Of a stretch of 46,065 nucleotides of DNA, positions 28,071 to 37,475 are shown piece after piece. How positions within the stretch are numbered: position 1 is the stretch's first letter; the number at the start of each line of letters is the position of its first letter. The translations under genes and the position numbers were made by a program. Under the pieces are notes generated by a model, which saw only the letters and a list, made by a program, of their open reading frames with translations, made no database searches and was not told the DNA's origin. The stretch is from NCBI RefSeq assembly GCF_028281305.1, contig NZ_JANQKD010000059.1, positions 1-46,065 of the forward strand, written 5' to 3'. The DNA comes from Pelagibius sp. (GTDB lineage: Bacteria; Pseudomonadota; Alphaproteobacteria; Kiloniellales; Kiloniellaceae).

Positions 28071-28388
28071 AGGGCTCTCCTAGTATTCTTAGCCTTGGCG
28101 GTGAAAGGCGTGTGGTGCGGCTTGCCCCTCGGAAGGGGTCATGCAGCATTGGTCGGCTGCCCATACAATATGGTTCAGGCCATTCGCGCGTTCGGTGAGT
28201 TTTCCCACAAGGATTAACACTTCCTGGTTTTCTACTGGCGACCGGCCGCGGACGCCAGGGGGCGGCTAAGGGATTGATGCGCAAACCTTTCCGCGTCTGG
28301 CTGGCGTCTGCGCCGCCCACTGCTATCCTGCGCCCGGCCAAGGCCGAGGCAAAAAAGATCGAGGCAGGCAAAAACGGGAGGGTCTTGC
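28071..28388. other. Divergent 318-bp control region
   Basis: Between paralogue C (minus) and mtnK (plus). Contains the paralogue C leader on the left. The rest has no convincing gene; a TATCCT at 28322-28327 is a possible -10 for mtnK without a clear -35. Confidence 0.5.
28097..28138 (-). promoter_or_regulatory. Conserved leader of paralogue C (hairpin plus box)
   Basis: Stem CCCCU-UCCG-AGGGG (plus 28125-28138), 12 nt, box CACGCCTTTCACCGCC (28097-28112), then 26 nt to the GTG start. Confidence 0.6.
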
Positions 28389-29702
<1,314 letters not shown>

Positions 29703-29715
29703 GGCAATCCGACCG

Positions 29716-30141
29716 ATGGCAGAGATCGCTTACAAGGACGTGGTTCCCCTGCTTCTTGAACGCTTTCCGGAATTCCGCGAAGACGAGCGCTTCAATCCCG
29801 ATGAACTGGACATGCCATATTCAATCTGGGGCGGATTCGGTCGGTACATCACTGAGTTGCTCTTTGCGATTCCCGAAGGCGAACTGGACAACCACCCAAT
29901 GGTCCATCGGGTGTTCGATTTCACCAATGAGATGATGAGCAAAGGCGACGAGGAAACCCGGAACATCGTCGTCATTGAGCTGTTTGAGAACTTCTACGAG
30001 CACCGCAAGACTTACGATCTGGCCCGTCGCAAACTCACTGAATCCAATCTTCCCGCACTGGAGTACCCGGCCAATTGGCTTAAGGTACCGGACCTCGACC
30101 AAAGCCTAGCGCCTCTCATCCCGGCGCCACGTTCTGGTTGA
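29716..30141 (+). CDS. Small cytosolic protein (DUF7674-like)
   Basis: 141 residues, acidic, no signal or membrane segment. Text such as PEFREDERFNPDELDMPYSIWG and VIELFENFYEHRKTYDLARRKL suggests an all-helical immunity- or regulator-type fold like the DUF7674 group, though this is an impression. Codon use is less GC-rich than the neighbours (many AT-ending codons), hinting at more recent acquisition. Start at 29716, 13 bp after mtnK stop; its 3' end overlaps the convergent FAD-oxidase gene by 26 bp. Role unknown; the proximity to mtnK is probably incidental. Confidence 0.72.
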   Translation: MAEIAYKDVVPLLLERFPEFREDERFNPDELDMPYSIWGGFGRYITELLFAIPEGELDNHPMVHRVFDFTNEMMSKGDEETRNIVVIELFENFYEHRKTYDLARRKLTESNLPALEYPANWLKVPDLDQSLAPLIPAPRSG

Positions 30142-31543
30142 TGCGGAAGAGGTTGTCCGGGTCGTAGCGGCGCTTCACCTCGGCGAGGCGGTCGTAGTTC
30201 CGGCCATAGGCCTCCCGCTCGCGACCTTCGCTCTCGGCGATGAAGTTCACGTAGGCGCCGCCGCCGGACTCCTCTGCGAGCATCCGCCGGCAGTCGTCGA
30301 TCCAGGCCAGGCAGGTCTCGTCGTCGCCGGGGTCGTCCCAGCGCGCGCCGGGGCTGAGCACGAAGGCCGCATCACGGTGGGGATAGGCCGTGGCGTCTGG
30401 CGCCACGTCGTTGATGGCGCCACCGACCTGGGAAATCGTGACGTCCGACTGCGGCGTCGGCAGCGTCTCTCCAAGGCCGACGATGCGGTCGATCACCTGC
30501 GTGTCTAGGCTGTCGAAATTGGCCGAGGTCCAGTAGTTGCGCAGACCGTGCGCGTACATCGGGTCGAGCAGCGACTGTGCCGCGGTGAAGGGCCGGGCCA
30601 TGACTGCATCGGCGGCCGGTTCGCCGAAGCCGCGCAGCGGCGCCAGCGCCGCCTCCCCTTCGGCCGCCGCGCCGGCGTAGCACTGCATCACAGAAACCAT
30701 TTTCGTGCCGTGGTAACGCGGGTCCAGGAAGGGCAGCGGCGGCGCGGTCATCAGGCTGGCCCAGGCACAGGCCGCACGCGGCAGGGCCGGCGCCATCTCG
30801 GCGTAGTTGCGCAGCACCGCCGCCGCCTGATCCAGCGGATAGAGCGTCGGCCCGAAGAGCACCTCCGGACCCACGGGATGAAGCCGGAACTCGAAGCCGA
30901 CCGCCACGCCGAAGTTGCCGCCGCCACCGCGCAGCGCCCAGAAGAGATCGGGGTGGTCCTCCGCAGAGGCGCGGAGCAGCCGCCGCTCCGCCGTCACCAA
31001 CTCGACCGAGAGCAGGTTGTCGGCGGTCAGGCCGTACTTGCGCGACAGCCAGCCGAAGCCGCCGCCGAGCGTGAGGCCGGCCACGCCGGTGTGGGAGATC
31101 ACGCCGCCCGGCGTTGCAAGCCCGAAGGCCTGGGTCTCGCGGTCGAGGTCGCCCAGCAGGGCGCCGCCGTGCACCCAGGCGCGCTTCGCCTTCGCATCGA
31201 CCCGGACGGCCCGCATCTGCGAGAGATCGATCACCAGGCCGTCGTCGCAGAGCGCCGAGCCGCCGATGTTGTGGCCGCCGCCGCGCACCGCCAGCGGCAG
31301 GCCGTGGTCGCCCGCGAAGGTCACCGCCTCGATCACGTCGGCAACGCCGGAACAGACGGCGATCAGCAAGGGCCGGCGGTCGATCATGGCGTTCCAGACG
31401 GCGCGCACAGCTTCGAAGTCAGCGGCCTGGCGGTCAACCAGGCGCCCCCGCAGGCGCGTGGCGAAGGCCGCCACCGCCGCGGCATCAAGGATGCGATCCG
31501 AGGAGTCCGCAGCCGAGGCCTGCGGGCGCAATGAAGGGGTCAT
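30116..31543 (-). CDS. FAD-binding oxidoreductase, berberine-bridge-enzyme type
   Basis: 475 residues. PCMH-type FAD domain with RGGGHNIGGSALCDDG (histidine for covalent 8-alpha FAD attachment) and SHTGVAGLTLGGGFGWLSRKYGL; the position that carries the second covalent cysteine in bicovalent enzymes is part of GVAGLTLGG, so attachment should be mono-covalent. The C-terminal BBE segment RRYDPDNLFRINQNVAP is present. No signal peptide, so cytosolic. GGAGG precedes the ATG. Oxidises an unknown alcohol or sugar with O2. Divergent from the HxlR regulator, which likely controls it. Confidence 0.92.
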   Translation of the reverse strand: MTPSLRPQASAADSSDRILDAAAVAAFATRLRGRLVDRQAADFEAVRAVWNAMIDRRPLLIAVCSGVADVIEAVTFAGDHGLPLAVRGGGHNIGGSALCDDGLVIDLSQMRAVRVDAKAKRAWVHGGALLGDLDRETQAFGLATPGGVISHTGVAGLTLGGGFGWLSRKYGLTADNLLSVELVTAERRLLRASAEDHPDLFWALRGGGGNFGVAVGFEFRLHPVGPEVLFGPTLYPLDQAAAVLRNYAEMAPALPRAACAWASLMTAPPLPFLDPRYHGTKMVSVMQCYAGAAAEGEAALAPLRGFGEPAADAVMARPFTAAQSLLDPMYAHGLRNYWTSANFDSLDTQVIDRIVGLGETLPTPQSDVTISQVGGAINDVAPDATAYPHRDAAFVLSPGARWDDPGDDETCLAWIDDCRRMLAEESGGGAYVNFIAESEGREREAYGRNYDRLAEVKRRYDPDNLFRINQNVAPG

Positions 31544-31686
31544 CGGGTGTGCCTCCGTGGCTCGGGGTGCGCGGCTTTGGCGGCAGTCTGTCCATCCTCA
31601 GGTCCGCAAACTACTCCTAAATCTGGAGTGGACGACGGCTCCGCCTCGGCGCATCCTGGCCAGGCCGCAGCAAAGAGGAGGCCCTC

Positions 31687-32475
31687 ATGACCCGTGGATA
31701 CGGGCAGTACTGCCCCCTGTCCCTGGCCTGCGAGGTGCTGGGGGAGCGCTGGTCCATTCTGGTGCTGAGCCGCCTCATCGACGGCTGCCGCCGCTTCAAC
31801 GAGATCCATCGTGGCGTACCGCGGATGTCCGCCAGCCTGCTGTCACAGCGCCTGGCGCAGCTCGAAGACGCCGGCATCGCAGAGCGCCGGCCGCTGCCGG
31901 GCGGGCGCGGCTACGAGTACTTCCCGACCGAGGCCGGCTGGGAGTTGGAGCCGCTGATCATGGACCTTGCGGTCTGGGGTCAGCGCTGGGCCCGCGACAT
32001 GACCGCAGAGGACCTCGACCCCGGCTTCCTGGTCTGGAGCATGCACACCCGCCTGAACACCGAAGCCATGCCGCCGGGCCGCACGGTCCTGGCCTTCGAG
32101 TTCACCGGCGCCCCCGCCGACATCAGACGCTTCTGGCTGGTGAACAGCGACGGCAAGGTGGAGATGTGCCTGAAGGATCCGGGGCACGAGGTCGACGTGA
32201 AGGTGATGGCGGACCTGCGCCTCTTCATCGAAGCCTGGCGCGGCCTGCGTTCCCTCAAGGGGGAGATCGCCAAGGGCAGCATCCGCCTGGAAGGCCCGAG
32301 CGCCAAGAAGCGCGCCCTGCCCAACTGGCTGATGCTCTCCGCCCTCGCCCCTTTCGAGCGGCAGCGCCCCGGGCGGGAGCGGGACCTGGCGCAGCACTCG
32401 CAGACGCTGCGCGGCAAGTCCCGATCCAAGAGCGGTCGGTCGGGCGCTCAGGCGCCCTCGACGATGGAGACGTGA
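31687..32475 (+). CDS. HxlR-family regulator with C-terminal SCP2-like domain
   Basis: 262 residues. Residues 1-100 are an HxlR winged helix (CPLSLACEVLGERWSILVLS, FNEIHRGVPRMSASLLSQRL). Residues ~120-225 (AFEFTGAPADIRRFWLVNS, CLKDPGHEVDVKVMADLRL) resemble a sterol-carrier-like ligand domain found attached to some HxlR proteins. The C9 position in GQYCPLS is the conserved HxlR cysteine, a possible redox or electrophile sensor. RBS GAGGAGG. Divergent from the FAD oxidase by 143 bp; its 3' end overlaps the DUF1330 gene by 28 bp. The basic Ser-rich tail after 240 is unusual. Confidence 0.9.
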   Translation: MTRGYGQYCPLSLACEVLGERWSILVLSRLIDGCRRFNEIHRGVPRMSASLLSQRLAQLEDAGIAERRPLPGGRGYEYFPTEAGWELEPLIMDLAVWGQRWARDMTAEDLDPGFLVWSMHTRLNTEAMPPGRTVLAFEFTGAPADIRRFWLVNSDGKVEMCLKDPGHEVDVKVMADLRLFIEAWRGLRSLKGEIAKGSIRLEGPSAKKRALPNWLMLSALAPFERQRPGRERDLAQHSQTLRGKSRSKSGRSGAQAPSTMET

Positions 32476-32732
32476 CGCACGGAGGAGCGGCCTGAGAAGG
32501 TCAGCGCCTCTGCATACTCCGGCGACTCGTAGCAGCCGACGGCCGCCTCGAAGGTTGGGAACTCCGCCACCACGTTGCGGGCATGGTCCGTGCCTTCCTT
32601 GGTGACATGGCGTCCTCCGCGGGCGAGAAAGCGCCCGCCATGGGCCTGCACGACCTTGCCGGCGCGCTTCACATACTCGCCGTACACGTCTTCGTCGGTA
32701 ACGGTCACATGGGCAATCCAATAGGCGACCAT
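32448..32732 (-). CDS. DUF1330 protein
   Basis: 94 residues with the dimeric ferredoxin-like alpha/beta barrel layout of DUF1330: MVAYWIAHVTVTDEDVYGEY, HGGRFLARGG, VVAEFPTFEAAVGCYESPEY. GGAGGA precedes the ATG. Members are small dimers, some with monooxygenase-like or lactonase-like neighbours; catalytic function is unproven. Convergent overlap with the HxlR gene. Confidence 0.9.
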   Translation of the reverse strand: MVAYWIAHVTVTDEDVYGEYVKRAGKVVQAHGGRFLARGGRHVTKEGTDHARNVVAEFPTFEAAVGCYESPEYAEALTFSGRSSVRHVSIVEGA

Positions 32733-32827
32733 TGAAAGTCCTCCTGGTCTTGATGAACACGAAAAGGAAAGGCGCGATCGCAGCCGGAGCAGCGAGGCGC
32801 CGGAATGGAGTTCACGCGTTATAGAGA

Positions 32828-33253
32828 TCAGGCTCTGGCCGCCTGCTGCTCGGCAGCGGCGCGCATGGTCTCCGCGATCAGATCATAGGCGGTGGTCCAG
32901 GCTTCCTTGGCTTCCGGAGTCCAGTCATCGCCCAGGCCCTGCTCCAGGGCCCAGAGCAAGGCGGCGCCGACAGAGTCATAGTGGGAGTCGGAAACACCGT
33001 AGTCGGCATGGCGGCGCCCGAGGTCCTGAAGCACGGGTGCCAGGCCCTCAAGATTGTCCAGGCCGCCGATGGCCGCGTTCAACGTCTGCAGCAGCTTCTG
33101 GCGCTGCAGGGCCATGTCGGTGCCGGCAAAGAGCTGCTCGGCGGCAGGGTCGATTTCGAACAGGCGGTTGTAGAACAGGCGGGCGGCGGTATCGCCGATC
33201 GGCAGCACTTTCTGCCAGGTCGCACGCAGGGTTTCAACGTGTTGCGGGGTCAT
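32828..33253 (-). CDS. Single-domain globin 1
   Basis: 141 residues, three-over-three globin fold of the Vitreoscilla-haemoglobin type. CD1 phenylalanine is F42 (QLFAGT), proximal histidine H82 (GRRHADYGV), with Y85/Y92 nearby as in the family. No FAD/NAD reductase domain follows, so it is a stand-alone globin needing an external reductase for NO dioxygenation or for O2 delivery. Start at 33253 behind GGAG; the longer frame to 33361 is rejected. Close paralogue of the globin at 34428 and flanks the same LysR gene. Confidence 0.93.
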   Translation of the reverse strand: MTPQHVETLRATWQKVLPIGDTAARLFYNRLFEIDPAAEQLFAGTDMALQRQKLLQTLNAAIGGLDNLEGLAPVLQDLGRRHADYGVSDSHYDSVGAALLWALEQGLGDDWTPEAKEAWTTAYDLIAETMRAAAEQQAARA

Positions 33254-33497
33254 TGGTTCGCTCCAACAGTCCTCAAAGTGTAGAAACCGTGCGGCGCCGC
33301 GATCCTTCCTGCCTCTCATGCGGGGAGGCCGAATCGCGGACCGGCTTCTGCGTGAATACAATCCTTAGAGTAACAGCAAAGCGGCGCCTCTGGCCTCCCT
33401 CAAGAGTCCGGTCGCTCGGGCCCTTTCGGATGATCTTCCCAAGCAGACTGTTTAGGACGCCGCGCCGAGGTGGGTTTACCAGCCCTCATACATCACA

Positions 33498-33510
33498 TAA
33501 AATGAATTTA
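33498..33510. promoter_or_regulatory. LysR-type box (T-N11-A dyad)
   Basis: TAAAATGAATTTA, extended by one more symmetric pair on each side (ATAAA..TTTAT), lies 30 bp before the LysR start in an AT-rich stretch that stands out from the surrounding GC-rich DNA. Confidence 0.5.
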
Positions 33511-33539
33511 TATGATTAAATTGTTCTTCAAATGAGATA

Positions 33540-34403
33540 ATGGATCTATCCGATCTCAGGATCTTCCGCGCCGTTGTCGAAGAAGGCGGTATCACCCGGG
33601 CCGCCGAACGCCTGCACCGCGTGCAGTCCAACGTCACCACCCGGGTGCGGCAGCTGGAGGACGATCTCGGCGTCGCGCTGTTCATCCGCGAGGGCAAGCG
33701 CCTGCACCTGGCGCCGGCGGGCCGGGTGCTGCTGGACTACGCCGAACGGCTTCTGGACCTCGCCGCGGAAGCCCGCGAAGCGGTGCAGGATTCGCGGCCG
33801 CGCGGCACTTTCCGCCTCGGCTCCATGGAGAGCACGGCGGCGGTGCGCCTGCCCGCCCCCTTGAGCGCCTACATCAAACGCTATCCGGAGGTGAACGTTG
33901 AGCTGCGCACCGGCAACCCGGTGCAGTTGGCCCGCGCCGTTCTCGCAGGGGAGTTGGACGCCGCCCTGGCCGCGGAGCCCATCGCGCCGGAACAGTTCGA
34001 TCAGATCCCGGTCTTCGAGGAAGACCTTGTCCTGATCGCCGCCGAGAGCCAGCCGCCGATCATCCCGGGCGAAGCGGCGCCGCGCACCATGATCGCCTTC
34101 GAAAACGGCTGCCCGCATCGCAAGCGCCTGGAGGACTGGTACGAGGCCCGCGGAGAAACCCCTGCGCAGACCCTCCAGCTCGCTTCCTACTACGCCATGC
34201 TGGGCTGCGTGCTGGTGGGCATGGGAATCACCCTGTTGCCCAGGAGCGTGCTGGCCACCTATCCGGAGCGCAAGCGCCTTTCCCTGCACCCCCTGCCCGA
34301 AGGCCAGAACAAGGCCTGGACCCTTCTGTTCTGGCGCAAGGGGGCAGGGTCGCCCAAGATCGAGGCGCTGGCGGAAGTCCTCACGGCAAAGGCCAGCCGT
34401 TAG
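33540..34403 (+). CDS. LysR-family transcriptional regulator
   Basis: 287 residues. Helix-turn-helix at ~17-36 (GITRAAERLHRVQSNVTTRV), linker helix, then periplasmic-binding-like effector domain from ~90 (GTFRLGSMESTAAVRLPAPL). C-terminal QLASYYAMLGCVLVGMGITL is a typical LysR hinge region. The gene starts with ATG at 33540 and has a weak RBS. It is divergent from globin 1 and convergent with globin 2, so it may govern one or both. Effector not predictable. Confidence 0.93.
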   Translation: MDLSDLRIFRAVVEEGGITRAAERLHRVQSNVTTRVRQLEDDLGVALFIREGKRLHLAPAGRVLLDYAERLLDLAAEAREAVQDSRPRGTFRLGSMESTAAVRLPAPLSAYIKRYPEVNVELRTGNPVQLARAVLAGELDAALAAEPIAPEQFDQIPVFEEDLVLIAAESQPPIIPGEAAPRTMIAFENGCPHRKRLEDWYEARGETPAQTLQLASYYAMLGCVLVGMGITLLPRSVLATYPERKRLSLHPLPEGQNKAWTLLFWRKGAGSPKIEALAEVLTAKASR

Positions 34404-34442
34404 GCCGCCTCTCTTAGGCCGCTTCTCTTAGGCCGCTTCTCT
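34401..34442. repeat. Three 14-bp tandem repeats spanning two stop codons
   Basis: TAGGCCGCCTCTCT, then TAGGCCGCTTCTCT twice. The first unit contains the LysR stop (TAG, plus strand); the second and third surround the globin 2 stop (TAA, minus strand). Convergent gene ends only 24 bp apart. Confidence 0.95.
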
Positions 34443-34844
34443 GGCCGCCTCGATCATGACCTCGGCGATCAGCGCATAGGCCGCGGCCCAGGCTTCTCTG
34501 GCGTCGTCATTCCAGCAATTGCCCAGCCCCCTCTCGAGCGTCCACAGCAGGGCGGCACCCACGGTGTCGTAATGCCCTTCGGTCACGCCGTAGCCGGCGT
34601 GACGCCGCCCGAGATCCTGCAGCACCGGCGTCAGGGCCTCGGGCGCTTCCAGGCCGGCCACCACATGGCTGATGGCCTGCATCAGCTTCTGGCCCTGCTT
34701 TTCCATGTCGGTCTTGGCGAAGAGGGGTTTGAGGGAGGGGTCGATCTCGAACAGGCGGTTGTAGAACACCGTTGCCGCCGCTTCGGCGATGGGTGCGATC
34801 TGCCGCCAGGTTTCCTTTATCACTTGCTTCTGTGTCGGGGTCAC
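34428..34844 (-). CDS. Single-domain globin 2
   Basis: 138 residues from GTG behind GGAGAG. Same fold and residues as globin 1: F42, H82 (GRRHAGYGV) and YDTVGAALLWTLE. Roughly half of positions are identical to globin 1. A cysteine occurs near the C-terminus (GLGNCWNDD) that globin 1 lacks. The minus-strand stop lies in a 14-bp tandem repeat. Two divergent copies around one regulator point to an older duplication and specialised roles (for example NO versus O2 handling). Confidence 0.93.
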   Translation of the reverse strand: MTPTQKQVIKETWRQIAPIAEAAATVFYNRLFEIDPSLKPLFAKTDMEKQGQKLMQAISHVVAGLEAPEALTPVLQDLGRRHAGYGVTEGHYDTVGAALLWTLERGLGNCWNDDAREAWAAAYALIAEVMIEAAREAA

Positions 34845-35111
34845 CGGAACTCTCCAAATACAAACGGATGTGGGCGCAGGGGTCCCGGTCCCGGGACCCG
34901 TTGCGGGCTCTGCGGCAGGGCGGTTTCAGCCGGGTAAGGCTGCAGCCGTAGTCTTAAGTCGCGGCGACCCGTACAAAGGTTCACAGAAAAGACCCAGACC
35001 GCGCCCCACAGGCCCGAACTGCCGGCCCGAACTGCCGAATCAAGATTTCGGGCGGGCTTCGTGCTATGCAGGGGACCGGAGCGTCAGATCGCAGGGGACA
35101 GCCCGGACCAG

Positions 35112-35960
35112 ATGGACCCGGAACCGATGAACCAGGACCATGCCGCACAGTTCCGGGCCGAGGGCTATGCCGTGGTCCACGGTGTCTTCGACGCCGCCGA
35201 GGTGGCGGTCATGGCGGCGGCCTTCGACCGCATTCACGCGCGCGCCCTGGCCGGCGGCCGGAGCTGGCGCGACCGCAACACCTTTTTCCGGCTGGCCGAC
35301 GACCCCAAGGCCGGGCGGGTGTTGCGCCTCGCGCAGTGGCCCGGCTGGATCGACGAAGACCTGGAAGCGGTGCGCCGCGACCCGCGCCTGCTAGAGATCC
35401 TGGCGCCGCTCATCGGCCGCGACCTGAAGCAGATCATCAATCAGTTGCACTGGAAGCCGCCGGGCGCCGCGGCGGAGTTCGGCTTTCATCAGGACTCGCG
35501 CTCCCGCCGCCCGCGCGAGGCCTATCGCGACCTCGCGGCCTCCTACGTGCAGACAGGAATTGCCGTCGACCCGCAGAGCGCGGAGAACGGTGCCATGGTG
35601 GTCTGCCCCGGCAGCCACCGTCTGGGGGAACTGCCCTTCGACCCCGACAGGCCGTCGATGCACGAGGCGCTCGACACCGCCGACCTGACGCGTCTCGGCG
35701 TCGACACGGCGAACGTCCGAACCCTGGAGATGGCGCCGGGCGACGTTGCCCTCTGGCACGTGCACAGCCTGCACGGCTCCGGCCCCAACCGTTCGGCCAT
35801 GGACCGGCGCTTTTACATCAACGGCTATGTCGTCGCGGAGAACTGCGACCGCGGCGAATGGGCCTTCCGCGACGGCCAGCCCTGCCCCCTGGAAGGCGAG
35901 CAGAGCCTGGTCCACTACGAGGAGCTCTACACCAACCCCGGCCCCATGTTCGTGGACTGA
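35112..35960 (+). CDS. Phytanoyl-CoA dioxygenase (PhyH) family oxygenase
   Basis: 282 residues from ATG 35112 (ATG 35127 is an alternative). Fe(II)/2-oxoglutarate facial triad: H126-x-D128 (GFHQDSR) and distal H221 (SLHGSGPNRS), with the arginine of the NRS segment likely binding 2-oxoglutarate. VVCPGSHRLGELPF is another PhyH landmark. Cytosolic; hydroxylates an unknown small substrate, as do ectoine hydroxylase and related enzymes, although the ectoine-specific residues are not evident. It is a single gene followed by an intergenic inverted repeat. Confidence 0.9.
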   Translation: MDPEPMNQDHAAQFRAEGYAVVHGVFDAAEVAVMAAAFDRIHARALAGGRSWRDRNTFFRLADDPKAGRVLRLAQWPGWIDEDLEAVRRDPRLLEILAPLIGRDLKQIINQLHWKPPGAAAEFGFHQDSRSRRPREAYRDLAASYVQTGIAVDPQSAENGAMVVCPGSHRLGELPFDPDRPSMHEALDTADLTRLGVDTANVRTLEMAPGDVALWHVHSLHGSGPNRSAMDRRFYINGYVVAENCDRGEWAFRDGQPCPLEGEQSLVHYEELYTNPGPMFVD

Positions 35961-35995
35961 AAGCCTGCCAGCCTTCCGCTTCACGGAAGACAACA

Positions 35996-36110
35996 CCCCC
36001 TCACCCTCCCGCTGACGCGGGCCCCTCCCTCTCCCCCCAAGGGGGCGAGGGTCAAACGAGACCCGTCGGTTTTCCCTCTCCCCTGGGGGAGAGGGTCGGG
36101 GTGAGGGGGG
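35996..36110. repeat. C-rich/G-rich inverted intergenic repeat (second copy)
   Basis: CCCCCTCACCCTCCCGC at the left faces GGTCGGGGTGAGGGGG at the right, with inner CCCTCTCCCC/GGGGGAGAGGG dyads. Same family as 18677-18784. It lies between convergent genes and may work as a bidirectional transcript end. Confidence 0.85.
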
Positions 36111-36119
36111 ACGGCACAC

Positions 36120-36533
36120 TCACAGCCCGAACAGTCCGATGACGAGGCCCTGGATCAGCAGGACGCCCAGCCAGTGGGCGCCGTCGATCAGGGTGAGACT
36201 GCGCCTGGCGCCCTGGAAGCCGTGGTTCACCACCAGGGTGGTGGCGACGAAGCCGAGCCAGACGAAAAAGGCGGTGGTGAGGCCGCCGAGGGCCCCCATG
36301 CCGACCGCGCCGAGATGGCCCATGACGCCGGCCAGCATGAAGGCCATGATGAGCTGTGCGAAGGCGGTCACGCCGTAGATCACCGGGCTGGCACCGGCCT
36401 TGACCTCTGCCTCGGTCTTGCCCAGGGCCGCCATCCAGGGCTTGGCGAGCGCCATGTAGTAGGCCGCACCGAAGGCGTAGCTGGCCACCATGGCCACCAC
36501 CACCGCCAGATAGTTGATCCCTTCGAAGGCCAT
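36120..36533 (-). CDS. DUF1761 membrane protein
   Basis: 137 residues with four predicted membrane helices. INYLAVVVAMVASYAFGAAYYM at the N-terminus and LTTAFFVWLGFVATTLVVNHGF in the third helix match the DUF1761 pattern. GGAGGGGAG precedes the ATG. Function unknown; no partner genes adjacent. Confidence 0.9.
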   Translation of the reverse strand: MAFEGINYLAVVVAMVASYAFGAAYYMALAKPWMAALGKTEAEVKAGASPVIYGVTAFAQLIMAFMLAGVMGHLGAVGMGALGGLTTAFFVWLGFVATTLVVNHGFQGARRSLTLIDGAHWLGVLLIQGLVIGLFGL

Positions 36534-36584
36534 GCTCCCCTCCCCCGGTTTTGGGCCGTTCCCCCGCGCCCGCTACTTCATCGT

Positions 36585-36683
36585 GTCGCGACCGCGACGT
36601 GCTCCTTGTCGCGTCGCCACGGCGACGTGCTCTTTATCTCGCCGCTACCGCGACGTGCTCTTTACCGCGCCGCTACCGCGACG
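36585..36683. repeat. 28-bp tandem repeat overlapping the LysE gene end
   Basis: GCGACGTGCTC starts at 36594, 36622 and 36650, and its first six bases again at 36678: a strict 28-bp period, ~3.5 copies with some divergence. The last copy encodes the final residues of the LysE protein including its stop; the earlier copies are duplicated gene-end DNA in the intergenic gap. Confidence 0.9.
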
Positions 36684-37309
36684 CCGGCCCCCACCATCAG
36701 GCCGCCGGTCACACGGTTCAGCCAGCGCTGCGCCCGGCTGCTCGTTATCGCCCGTCCCGCCCGGGCGGCCAGAAAAGCATAGACGCCCAACACGGCGAAC
36801 AGAACCGCGGCGACCACGGTTCCGAGCAGCAGCGCGTCGCCCGGGGTCAGCACCGCCAGGTCGACAAAGGTCGGCAGGAAGGCGCCGTAGAACAGGATGA
36901 CCTTGGGATTGCCCAGTGTGACGAGAAAGCCCAGTGCAAGGGACCCACGGTGAGAGGCCTGGGGCCTCGGCGAGTCGGGCGGTCGTCGCTCCGCTGCCGC
37001 GTCACGGCGCCACAGCGCGATGCCGAGCCAGACGAGATAGGCCGCCCCCAGCCACTTCACCACCAGGAAGAATTCGCCGAGGACCGCCGCCAGGGCGCTC
37101 AAGCCCAGGATCGCCAGGGCGAGAAACAGCAAATCGCCGAGAACCAGCCCCGCCGTTGCCGCGAGCCCCGCCCCGAACCCCTGGCTCATGACACGCGCCA
37201 CCACGGCCAGAAAGCCCGGCCCCGGGGTCAGGGCCAGGACCAGCATGGCGGCCGTGAAGGCCAGGAAGGTCTCCAGAGACATCGTGGGCAGCAGGTCGGC
37301 AGCCGACAT
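36662..37309 (-). CDS. LysE/RhtB family amino-acid exporter
   Basis: 215 residues, six hydrophobic helices. The N-terminal LVLALTPGPGFLAVVARV is the LysE motif, and GNPKVILFYGAFLPTF (about 132-147) the second family landmark. Exports an amino acid or derivative across the inner membrane. ATG 37309 is used; the internal ATG at 37282 (MSLETF) is a credible alternative matching shorter family members. Divergent from the DUF2189 gene. Confidence 0.92.
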   Translation of the reverse strand: MSAADLLPTMSLETFLAFTAAMLVLALTPGPGFLAVVARVMSQGFGAGLAATAGLVLGDLLFLALAILGLSALAAVLGEFFLVVKWLGAAYLVWLGIALWRRDAAAERRPPDSPRPQASHRGSLALGFLVTLGNPKVILFYGAFLPTFVDLAVLTPGDALLLGTVVAAVLFAVLGVYAFLAARAGRAITSSRAQRWLNRVTGGLMVGAGVAVAAR

Positions 37310-37426
37310 CGGCGTAAGGGCTCCTCAAGCCAGGGGTTCGCGCCTATGCTTAGCAGAGAGCAGCCTGTCTGAGGAGGGGGACCCGAAAGGCAGCGGTTAG
37401 CCCGTCGCTTTCATCCAGACGGAACC

Positions 37427-37440
37427 TTGATCCAGATCAT
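37427..37440 (+). promoter_or_regulatory. FNR/FixK-type box
   Basis: TTGATCCAGATCAT: TTGAT-N4-ATCA with one mismatch to the consensus TTGAT-N4-ATCAA. It is 35 bp upstream of the DUF2189 start, suitable for oxygen-dependent control. Confidence 0.55.
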
Positions 37441-37475
37441 GGGACGGTTGTGGCCGCTGGCCTAGGAAGGAGCGC

